Below, one piece after another: positions 1 through 5,973 of a DNA stretch of 20,525 nt. The position numbers and the translations under genes are program-made. This DNA comes from an uncultured Flavobacteriales bacterium (GTDB lineage Bacteria > Bacteroidota > Bacteroidia > Palsa-965), in contig CAMLEF010000037.1 in the NCBI GenBank assembly GCA_946478675.1, forward strand, positions 1 to 20,525, written 5' to 3'. Numbering within the stretch: the first letter of the stretch is position 1; each line of letters opens with the position of its first letter. Below the pieces are notes generated by a model. The model was not told the origin of the DNA and searched no databases. It was given only the letters and a program-made list of their open reading frames with translations.

Positions 1-239
1 AAGGAGGGGTATGTTTGTCGCTCCTTGAGATTGAATGAGATTGTTCAGCAATTCTTATTTGCTTCCGCTAAGGAGCAGTCGCAAATTCATCAACGTGCCA
101 TTGATTTCACTGCTCCGCAATTCTTCTCCGCTTGAAGTAGTCGTCAATCCGCCAGCGTACCCTGACTGTATTCTTGCAACTATTCTTTTTCTTTCGATGT
201 AGCAGGGATTGATAAAGCATCGGTTTACCGTTCTTCATG
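1..239. other. Left-edge stretch without a recognisable gene
   Basis: No convincing gene was found. One frame on the plus strand stays open from the window edge to a TGA at 133-135 (44 codons). Its translation resembles nothing I recognise, and an open run of that length at an edge is not unusual by chance. The stretch is visibly more AT-rich than the gene-dense part of the window. It may be flanking DNA or decayed remains next to the IS200-like element that starts at about 240. Confidence 0.4.
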
Positions 240-257
240 CCGGCCCTTCAGGGCCGG
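240..257. repeat. Outer left palindrome of the Y1 element
   Basis: A perfect palindrome with 8-bp arms (ccggccct/agggccgg) and a 2-nt loop. Read on the minus strand its core is cctgaagg, the same core as in the palindrome at 762-783, so the two are inverted relative to each other around the transposase gene. Confidence 0.75.
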
Positions 258-280
258 TTTAGCGGCCCCCCTTATTCCTG

Positions 281-292
281 GGGCTTTAGCCC
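281..292. repeat. Inner left palindrome of the Y1 element
   Basis: gggctttagccc forms a 5-bp stem with a 2-nt loop and abuts the transposase stop codon. It is the exact reverse complement of 730-741. Confidence 0.7.
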
Positions 293-715
293 TCAGGCTG
301 CGACGCATTCTCTCAGGAAGCGTTCATAATCCTCCCGGAACGTAGTAATCGCGTGATGTTGTTCCTGCTTGCGAATATAGCCGCGTACCCTGGGCAGGTG
401 ATCTTCACTCACCGATCCGGCATAGTAGCCAACGGCCCATTCGAATTTCAGCTTGGTCAGTTGCTGTTTGTTCATCCAGTAAGCAGCTTCGCCTTTGATC
501 AGCTGCATGGTTTCCGCAATGGTTTTGTCCGGGCGAACGGCAATTAGCGCGTGAAGGTGATCGAGGTGCCCGTTGATCGCATCGATGCGGATTTGTTTTG
601 ACGCTGCGTTTTCGAGAATGTGTTGGATGAGTTTGTCTTTTATTTCAGGGATGAGAAAAGGGTAGCGGTGCTTTGTTGCCCAAACGGCGTGAATCCAAAC
701 TTTGAGTAGTGCCAT
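293..715 (-). CDS. IS200-like Y1 (HUH) transposase TnpA / REP-associated tyrosine transposase
   Basis: This 140-residue protein has the hallmarks of a single-domain Y1 HUH transposase. These act as dimers on single-stranded DNA hairpins, using one tyrosine to cut and rejoin without a DDE chemistry. The HUH metal motif is H53-L54-H55, within GHLDHLHALI. The candidate nucleophile is Y113 in GYIRKQEQHH, with the usual glutamine four residues later (Q117). The preceding GYYAGSVSEDHL segment is also family-like. Length is close to that of IS200 TnpA (about 150 residues) and the frame is intact, so it may be active. It starts at the ATG at 713-715. The stop lies directly against the inner palindrome at 281-292, and the mirror palindrome lies 15 nt upstream of the start. 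Whether it is better called IS200 TnpA or a domesticated RAYT cannot be settled here. Confidence 0.9.
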   Translation of the reverse strand: MALLKVWIHAVWATKHRYPFLIPEIKDKLIQHILENAASKQIRIDAINGHLDHLHALIAVRPDKTIAETMQLIKGEAAYWMNKQQLTKLKFEWAVGYYAGSVSEDHLPRVRGYIRKQEQHHAITTFREDYERFLRECVAA

Positions 716-729
716 AAGAAGAGATATGT

Positions 730-741
730 GGGCTAAAGCCC
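730..741. repeat. Inner right palindrome of the Y1 element
   Basis: gggctaaagccc lies 15 nt upstream of the transposase start codon and is the exact reverse complement of 281-292. It could be a recognition hairpin, and it sits in the transposase leader. Confidence 0.7.
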
Positions 742-756
742 GGGTTAATAGGGAAA

Positions 757-783
757 GAAAAACCCCGACCTGAAGGTCGGGGT
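757..783 (-). terminator. Hairpin plus T-run: outer right palindrome, probable purL terminator
   Basis: On the minus strand a perfect 10-bp stem with a 2-nt loop (762-783) is followed by a run of five T residues, the form of an intrinsic terminator. It lies about 265 bp beyond the purL stop in the purL direction, and upstream of the minus-strand transposase gene. It is also the outer right palindrome of the Y1 element, so the same hairpin may both end purL transcription and serve as a transposase site. Confidence 0.6.
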
Positions 784-864
784 GTGGTACTTAGTAAGAA
801 ATTTTATCGTTGTTATTCTGTAGTCTTGTTTGTTGCTTCGCTTTCGCCGGGCAATTTACTGAAG

Positions 865-1047
865 TCTTCGCTTGCGCTCAGTGATTTTTTTCGAAATTTT
901 CACTCCGAACGCTTTTGAATCTTCGCTTGCGCTCAGTGGTTTTTTCGAGTCTTTTCGCCGAACGCTTTTGGATTTTCGCTTTCGCTTAGAGATTCTTTCG
1001 AATCTTTAGCTCAGCGATTATCCTTTTGATTTTCGCTGGCGTTAGCC
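865..1047. repeat. Degenerate tandem repeat, about 55-bp period
   Basis: The phrase tcttcgcttgcgctcagtg occurs at 865-883 and again at 920-938. Weaker copies start at 973 and 1030, giving spacings of 55, 53 and 57 bp. A second shared phrase, ccgaacgcttttg, recurs inside the first two units. The copies become more divergent toward purL. The periods are not a constant multiple of three and no long frame runs through them, so I read this as decayed non-coding repeat DNA in the 265-bp gap behind purL. An ATG overlaps the purL stop (TAATG), but its frame stops after 12 codons. Confidence 0.65.
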
Positions 1048-1048
1048 A

Positions 1049-3274
1049 TTATTTCATCAGCTCACCAAGCGTCGTATCGTACAGCTTCTTGTATTCCGAA
1101 ACCGTTCCGAAATCTTCACCGTCGATCAGCATCGAATTTCCGCTGACGGTTCCGAGCTTCGCGTAATCCACCGGCGCTTTTTTCAGGAGCGATTCGAGCT
1201 CGGCTTCTTTTTCAGGCGACACACTAACGACGACGCGGCTTTGTGCTTCGCCGAAGAGGAACGCATCACGACGCACCGTTGCTTCAGATGTGATCTCAAA
1301 ACCGAGGTTGTGCACCATTGCGCTTTCGAGCAGTGTGATGAACAATCCGCCATCGGCGCAGTCGTGTGCGGAAGCGAGCAGGTGACCTTTGATGGCCGCC
1401 GTTACGGTTTGCTGCACGTCGAACTCTTCGTCGAGATGGAAATCCGGTGCCGGCGAATTCTTCACGCCGTGATAGGAGTAGAGATATTCCGACGAATTGA
1501 TATCGTTGCGCGAACGGCCGATGAGATAGATCGCGTCACCTTCGTTTTTGAAACCGATCGTGGTGACGAGCTTCTTATCCTGCACAATGCCGAGCATGCC
1601 GATCGTCGGGGTGGGGAAGACGGGGCCTTCATACGACGACTGGTTGTAGAAGCTCACGTTGCCACCGGTGACAGGCGTCTTGAATTTTTCGCAGGCTTTG
1701 CCCATGCCTTTGATGGAGCCGACGAACTGCCAGTATACTTCCGGGTTGTACGGGTTGCCGAAGTTGAGGCAGTTGGTGATCGCGGAAGGTTCGCCGCCGG
1801 AGCAGACGATGTTGCGGGCCGCTTCTGCTACGGCAATCGCGCAGCCTTGCTCGGGATCGGCATTCACGTAACGCGAGTTGCAATCGACTTTCAGTGCGAG
1901 CGCTTTGTTCGTGCCTTTGAGATTCACGATCGCTGCGTCGGAAGCATCGTTGGTGCTCATGTTCACCGTGCCGACCATCGAGTCGTACTGGTTGTACACC
2001 CACTGCTTCGATGCGATGTTCGGATGATCGGCGAGGAATTTCGCCACCGCTTTGTAATCCTTTGGCTCAGCGACGTCGGTGAACTTGAATTTTTTTGATT
2101 CGGCAAAATAAGCGGGCTCTTTCCATTCACGTTTGTAAACCGGTGCGCCGCCGCCCAGCACGAGGGATTCTGCAGGAACGTCCGCTACCAGTTCGCCGTG
2201 CATGTAATATTTCAGTCGGTCGCCGTTGGTGACTTCTCCGATCTGCACGCAGTTGAGGTCCCATTTGTCGAACACGCGCTTCACGATGTCTTCCTGGCCT
2301 TTCTTCACGACCACGAGCATGCGTTCCTGCGATTCGGAAAGGAGAATTTCCCAGTCCTTCATGTTGGCCTGGCGCGTGGGCACTTTGTCGAGCCACACGT
2401 TCATGCCGCTTTTTCCTTTGGCCGACATTTCCGATGTCGAGCAGGTGATGCCCGCTGCGCCCATGTCCTGCATGCCGACTACTGCGCCGGTGGTGATGAC
2501 TTCCAGCGACGCTTCGAGCAGGAGCTTTTCCTGGAACGGGTCGCCGACTTGTACTGCCGGAAGGTCTTTCGCAGAATCTTCGGTAATGTCTTTGGACGCG
2601 AATGCTGCGCCGTGGATGCCGTCTTTACCGGTAGAGGAACCAACGATGAACACGGGATTGCCTTCGCCGTAAGAGATCGCGGAAACGGTTTCGCCTTCGC
2701 GCACGATGCCGGCCGACATGGCGTTCACCAGCGGGTTGACATTGTAGCAATCATCGAAGAACACTTCGCCGCCGACGGTCGGAATGCCGAATGCGTTGCC
2801 GTAATCGCCGATGCCTTTGACGACACCGCGCACGAGCCATTTCGTCTTGTCGAGCTTCGGATCGCCGAAACGCAGCGAGTTGAGCTGTGCCACCGGGCGC
2901 GCGCCCATGGTGAAAATATCGCGGTTGATGCCGCCCACGCCCGTCGCAGCGCCCTGGTAAGGCTCGAGCGCCGAAGGGTGGTTGTGCGATTCGATCTTGA
3001 AAGCGCACGCCAGTCCGTCACCGATCGCGACGAGCCCCGCGTTTTCTTCACCGGCTTTTGCCAGCATGTGCGGACCGTCTTTCGGAAGCGTTTTCAGCCA
3101 GACGATGGAGTTTTTGTACGAGCAGTGCTCCGACCACATCACCGAATAAATGCTGAGCTCGGTGAAATTGGGCGTACGGCCGAGGATCGATTTGATCTTC
3201 TCGAATTCTTCAGGAAGCAGGCCGAGTTGTTTGGCGGTTTCGACGGTCGTCAGGGTACCCGTGGAGGCGGTCAT
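1049..3274 (-). CDS. purL: Phosphoribosylformylglycinamidine synthase, small PurL type
   Basis: PurL is the synthetase subunit of the fourth step of de novo purine synthesis, converting FGAR, glutamine-derived ammonia and ATP to FGAM in the cytoplasm. The 741-residue length fits the small PurL type, which works with separate PurS and PurQ subunits; neither is in the window. Visible family motifs are WSEHCSYK at residues 47-54 (with the conserved H50), the nucleotide/metal segment ESHNHPSALEPYQGAATG from residue 95, QDMGAAGITCS, and a second half repeating the PurM-like fold. The reading frame extends 15 codons further up to a TTG. The ATG at 3272-3274 is preferred because a TAATTTTG promoter box lies at 3317-3324, which would place that TTG inside the box. 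The gene stands alone: the repeat region follows it and a heptamer-arm element precedes it. Confidence 0.95.
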   Translation of the reverse strand: MTASTGTLTTVETAKQLGLLPEEFEKIKSILGRTPNFTELSIYSVMWSEHCSYKNSIVWLKTLPKDGPHMLAKAGEENAGLVAIGDGLACAFKIESHNHPSALEPYQGAATGVGGINRDIFTMGARPVAQLNSLRFGDPKLDKTKWLVRGVVKGIGDYGNAFGIPTVGGEVFFDDCYNVNPLVNAMSAGIVREGETVSAISYGEGNPVFIVGSSTGKDGIHGAAFASKDITEDSAKDLPAVQVGDPFQEKLLLEASLEVITTGAVVGMQDMGAAGITCSTSEMSAKGKSGMNVWLDKVPTRQANMKDWEILLSESQERMLVVVKKGQEDIVKRVFDKWDLNCVQIGEVTNGDRLKYYMHGELVADVPAESLVLGGGAPVYKREWKEPAYFAESKKFKFTDVAEPKDYKAVAKFLADHPNIASKQWVYNQYDSMVGTVNMSTNDASDAAIVNLKGTNKALALKVDCNSRYVNADPEQGCAIAVAEAARNIVCSGGEPSAITNCLNFGNPYNPEVYWQFVGSIKGMGKACEKFKTPVTGGNVSFYNQSSYEGPVFPTPTIGMLGIVQDKKLVTTIGFKNEGDAIYLIGRSRNDINSSEYLYSYHGVKNSPAPDFHLDEEFDVQQTVTAAIKGHLLASAHDCADGGLFITLLESAMVHNLGFEITSEATVRRDAFLFGEAQSRVVVSVSPEKEAELESLLKKAPVDYAKLGTVSGNSMLIDGEDFGTVSEYKKLYDTTLGELMK

Positions 3275-3316
3275 AAAGTGTTTTTTAGTTCGAAGAACTC
3301 CTTTGGAGAGAGGGCA

Positions 3317-3324
3317 CAAAATTA
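3317..3324 (-). promoter_or_regulatory. Candidate Bacteroidota -7 box for purL
   Basis: TAATTTTG matches TAnnTTTG exactly and lies 42 nt upstream of the preferred purL ATG. No clear TTTG -33 box is seen at the usual spacing, so this is a candidate only. Confidence 0.45.
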
Positions 3325-3380
3325 CGGAGAAGCGGGCGACGAAAAGCGGCTTTTATCAACAAATGTTCAACGTGGGGTAA

Positions 3381-3517
3381 GTTCCAGGTTCCAGGTTCGG
3401 GTTCAAGGTTAAAAAGCCACAGTGGACAAGGGAGCATTGATTTCGAATCGAAAACTCCAACCTTGAACCTTGAACATGAAACCCGAACCTCGCAACCCGC
3501 AACTTTGAACATTAAAC
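3381..3517. repeat. Heptamer-arm inverted element, locus 1
   Basis: The left arm (3381-3410) is GTTCCAG GTTCCAG followed by degenerate units. The right arm (3461-3516) is eight inverted heptamers, beginning CCTTGAA CCTTGAA and ending CTTTGAA CATTAAA. The 50-nt centre has no convincing terminator. Unlike loci 2 and 3, it sits between divergent genes (purL and the gene at 3530), and its right arm ends 13 nt before that start codon. It makes up most of the roughly 200-bp intergenic gap. Confidence 0.8.
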
Positions 3518-3529
3518 TTACCTTGTACC

Positions 3530-4279
3530 ATGTTTCATGAATTCCGTTTCGGCCCCGCGGCTATCGAAGAGGCCCGGAAAAACGGCTATCTCCGCGCCAT
3601 TCTTTTGCTGCTGATGCCGGCCATAATGTACGGCTGGCTCTACTGGAAAGGCGAGCTCATCTTCAACAGCACCTCAACGCCTTTTTTGATACTGCCTTTC
3701 CTGATGGCGATCGGGATCGGCGTGCTCGGCGTTTTTCGCTCGGTACAGCGGGTGCGCAGTTTTCGTCTCATCGTGACGCCGGAAGGATTGCAATTCTCGC
3801 GCGGGCTTGCCGAAGTGCGCGTCGCGTTCTCCGAAATTGCGCGCGTCGTTACGGCGGAAGACGGATCGTTGCTCGTGTACAGCGTGGCTTCGCCGATGAT
3901 GCCGTTCCTGATGATCCCGAAGCGGCTGGAGAATATCGGTTTCCTCGCGGAGATCCTGAAAGAATACGTCGCCTTCGATAATACGGCCACCGGAAAAATT
4001 CCGCGTGCGGCGCGCCCGGTGCTGCGCTGGGTATTGCTGCTGTTCATCATGAGTTTGGTGGTCACGCACCTGCTTTCCGAAAATCCATACGTGCAGGCAG
4101 GCACAGGACTGCTATTGGCGGCGCTCGTCGCTTACCAGCTCATCGTCATGATTCGTTTCCGCCGGCATCTTTCTGCGCCGATGAATTTTATCTTCACGAT
4201 CGTCATTCTCTTGCTGCTGCTTTTCCGCGTGGTGCTCGTGCTGATGGCTGCGGCAGGAACGGGCTGGAAGATCAATTAA
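3530..4279 (+). CDS. Membrane protein with a PH-like soluble domain, unknown function
   Basis: I do not recognise this 249-residue protein. Hydrophobic segments are visible at about residues 20-38, 50-70, 164-182, 188-209 and 218-241. Between the second and third lies a soluble, beta-rich stretch at about 78-148 (FRLIVTPEGLQFSRG...). Its pattern, a strand followed by a turn with a glycine and then a query-like EIARV strand, resembles bacterial PH-like domains, but this is a pattern impression and not a family match. The start is the ATG at 3530-3532, directly behind a heptamer-arm element. The next gene begins 11 nt after the stop, so the two are probably co-transcribed. Confidence 0.75.
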   Translation: MFHEFRFGPAAIEEARKNGYLRAILLLLMPAIMYGWLYWKGELIFNSTSTPFLILPFLMAIGIGVLGVFRSVQRVRSFRLIVTPEGLQFSRGLAEVRVAFSEIARVVTAEDGSLLVYSVASPMMPFLMIPKRLENIGFLAEILKEYVAFDNTATGKIPRAARPVLRWVLLLFIMSLVVTHLLSENPYVQAGTGLLLAALVAYQLIVMIRFRRHLSAPMNFIFTIVILLLLLFRVVLVLMAAAGTGWKIN

Positions 4280-4290
4280 CCCCGCGCCAT

Positions 4291-5787
4291 ATGTCCTGGC
4301 TGCTGCTGATCCTTTACACCACCGCTTTGCTTTACCTCATCCGTAAAGCGAAATTTTTCCGGCTGGAAGGATTGCGCCCGTGGATGCCCGCCGCTTTTTT
4401 CCTGCTGAAATTTCTTGCGGGCGTCGCGCTCTGGGCGATTTACACGTACTACTACACCGACCGTTCCGCAGCCGATATCTGGAAATATTTCGACGACAGC
4501 AAAGTGATGTTCGGTGCGCTGCACGATCATCCGGCGGATTATTTCAAGATGCTCACCGGCATCGGCGACGCTGATCCGCGCATCGATCACACGTATTATC
4601 ACACGATGCTGCACTGGTACCAGCAGTTCGACAACAACCTGCTGAACGATGCGCACGTGGTGATCCGCTTCAATGCCTTCGTGCGGTTGTTTTCATTGGG
4701 GAATTACCACATTCATGCGCTGTTCATGTGCTTCCTTTCGTTCGTCGGGCTCTGCGGCATTTACCGGACGTTTCATCCTGCGTTGAAGAAAATTCCGCTG
4801 GCGCTCGCGGCTTCCATCTTCCTGTTGCCTTCCTTGCTGTTCTGGGGCTCGGGCGTAATGAAAGAAGGCATCATGCTGCTGGGGCTCGGCATGGTGTGCT
4901 ATCATTCGTTTCGATTTTTCGCGGATAAAAAATGGTGGCGACTGTTGCTTATCATTGGCAGCGCGTGGCTCATCTTCCTGACGAAATTTTACGTGCTGGC
5001 GGCGTTGATCCCGGCGCTTGCAGGTGCGGCCTGGGTGCGGTGGCGCGGCGCGAAGGCTGCAATGAAATTCACGCTGGTTGTAGTGCTGTTCGCCGTGGCA
5101 GGACTTTGCGTGAAATTCGTGCACAACGAATACGATCCGCTGCGGGTGCTTGCCTGGAAGCAGAACGATTTCGTCAAGCTCGCAAGAGGCGGGACGTATT
5201 GCTACAACGATTCGATCGTCGCCTTCATCACCAGCGATCGCAGGGAAGATGTCGTCTTCGTCGCAGATTCCGTTTGCCGCATCCGCAAAGGCGCAGCGTT
5301 CATGTATTGGCGCCACGTTCCCGATTTCAGCGATACGCTTTACGCCACGAATACGAATGATACGGCGACCTACCATTTGCTGACGAATTTCCCGCGCGCC
5401 GGCAGCTTCATGGAAAGCGACCTGCTGCAACCGGACTTGTCTTCTTTCCTCGTGCACGCACCGCAGGCCCTGATCCGTTCGCTGCTGCGCCCGTACCCGT
5501 GGGAAGCGAAAAACCCGCTGTTGCTGCTGCCTGCATTGGAGAATTTGCTCTTTCTCCTGTTGCTGTTGCTCGTTGTTTTCTTCTTCCGTCGTCCCGAAAT
5601 TCCGCAGCTCGCCGGTTTCTGCTTTGTGTTCGCCCTGCTGCTGCTGCTCGTCATGGGATGGACGACGCCCGTGCTCGGCGCCCTGGTGCGTTATCGTATC
5701 GCAGCACAACCGTTCCTCTTCTGCGGTTTGCTCATGCTGATCGATTCCGACAAGCTGTTGCGACGTTTTTCCCGGCGAAAAAATTAA
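4291..5787 (+). CDS. Polytopic membrane protein, GT-C / polysaccharide-assembly-like
   Basis: This 498-residue protein has about ten hydrophobic segments and one large soluble loop at about residues 275-400 that carries two cysteines (in GGTYCYND and ADSVCRIR), possibly a disulphide. A first loop with acidic residues (YFDDSKVM, residues 67-74), the phrase PSLLFWGSGVMKEG at about 180-193 and the C-terminal RYRIAAQPF segment resemble GT-C-type glycosyltransferases and EpsG-like polysaccharide membrane proteins of Bacteroidota. GT-C enzymes use lipid-linked sugars on the periplasmic side. No soluble glycosyltransferase or polysaccharide cluster is nearby, so the function is inferred weakly. It follows the gene at 3530 by 11 nt. 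Confidence 0.7.
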   Translation: MSWLLLILYTTALLYLIRKAKFFRLEGLRPWMPAAFFLLKFLAGVALWAIYTYYYTDRSAADIWKYFDDSKVMFGALHDHPADYFKMLTGIGDADPRIDHTYYHTMLHWYQQFDNNLLNDAHVVIRFNAFVRLFSLGNYHIHALFMCFLSFVGLCGIYRTFHPALKKIPLALAASIFLLPSLLFWGSGVMKEGIMLLGLGMVCYHSFRFFADKKWWRLLLIIGSAWLIFLTKFYVLAALIPALAGAAWVRWRGAKAAMKFTLVVVLFAVAGLCVKFVHNEYDPLRVLAWKQNDFVKLARGGTYCYNDSIVAFITSDRREDVVFVADSVCRIRKGAAFMYWRHVPDFSDTLYATNTNDTATYHLLTNFPRAGSFMESDLLQPDLSSFLVHAPQALIRSLLRPYPWEAKNPLLLLPALENLLFLLLLLLVVFFFRRPEIPQLAGFCFVFALLLLLVMGWTTPVLGALVRYRIAAQPFLFCGLLMLIDSDKLLRRFSRRKN

Positions 5788-5927
5788 CGGAGAAAGGCCG
5801 TATGTCAGGCTGAGTAGCGCTGCGGAGAAAGGCCGTATGTCAGGCTGAGTAGCGCTACGGGGAAAGGCGTATGTCAGGCTGAGTAGCGAAGCGTATCGAA
5901 GCCTGACATACGCCTTTCCCCGCAGCG
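5788..5927. repeat. REP-like cluster: three direct copies and one inverted copy
   Basis: A 35-bp unit starting cggagaaagg and containing gtatgtcaggctgagtagcg begins at 5788 and at 5823. A third copy, one base shorter, begins at 5858. An inverted copy (5900-5927) pairs with 5853-5880 over 28 positions with one mismatch, leaving a 19-nt loop. The core, tgtcaggctgag...cgaagcctgaca, is of a type seen often between genes in Bacteroidota and other environmental bacteria. The array starts immediately after the stop of the upstream gene. Confidence 0.85.
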
Positions 5928-5944
5928 CAAAACTCTTACATTTG
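5915..5944 (+). promoter_or_regulatory. Candidate Bacteroidota promoter of the permease operon
   Basis: TACATTTG at 5937-5944 matches TAnnTTTG exactly and lies 29 nt before the permease ATG. A TTTC at 5915-5918, 18 nt upstream, is one base off the TTTG -33 box and lies inside the inverted arm of the REP-like hairpin. Confidence 0.5.
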
Positions 5945-5973
5945 CTTTCCGCATTCACCCGAAAAAAACATTC

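Larger units (their letters stand above)
240..783 (-). mobile_element. IS200-like / REP-associated Y1 transposase unit with nested inverted palindromes
   Basis: A single Y1 transposase gene is enclosed by two nested pairs of palindromes. The outer left one (240-257) is an 8-bp stem, ccggccct/agggccgg. The outer right one (762-783) is a 10-bp stem, accccgacct/aggtcggggt. Both share the core cctgaagg, in opposite orientation. The inner pair is gggctttagccc at 281-292 and its exact reverse complement gggctaaagccc at 730-741. Hairpin-bounded units of this kind are typical of IS200/IS605 elements and of REP-associated tyrosine transposases. No TnpB gene or omega-RNA-like companion is present. The exact ends are not determined. 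Confidence 0.7.

Noticed and set aside
1..135. Open plus-strand frame from the left edge (44 codons)
   Set aside because: No family resemblance, no hydrophobic or motif pattern, and the length is compatible with chance at a sequence edge.
240..783. IS605-type element with TnpB and guide RNA
   Set aside because: Only the Y1 gene is present. Neither side has a TnpB-like frame or remnants.
1016..1052. Short ORF starting at the ATG that overlaps the purL stop (TAATG)
   Set aside because: It stops after 12 codons and lies in the degenerate repeat. No evidence of translation.
2198..3412. Long plus-strand open frame (about 400 codons) opposite purL
   Set aside because: It is antisense to an unmistakable purL, and its translation is rich in histidine, arginine and valine without any family motif. 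It is a by-product of codon bias in a GC-rich gene.
3381..3517. Short repeats at the heptamer loci considered as a CRISPR array
   Set aside because: Units are 7 bp, contiguous without spacers, and arranged as inverted arms. No cas gene is present.
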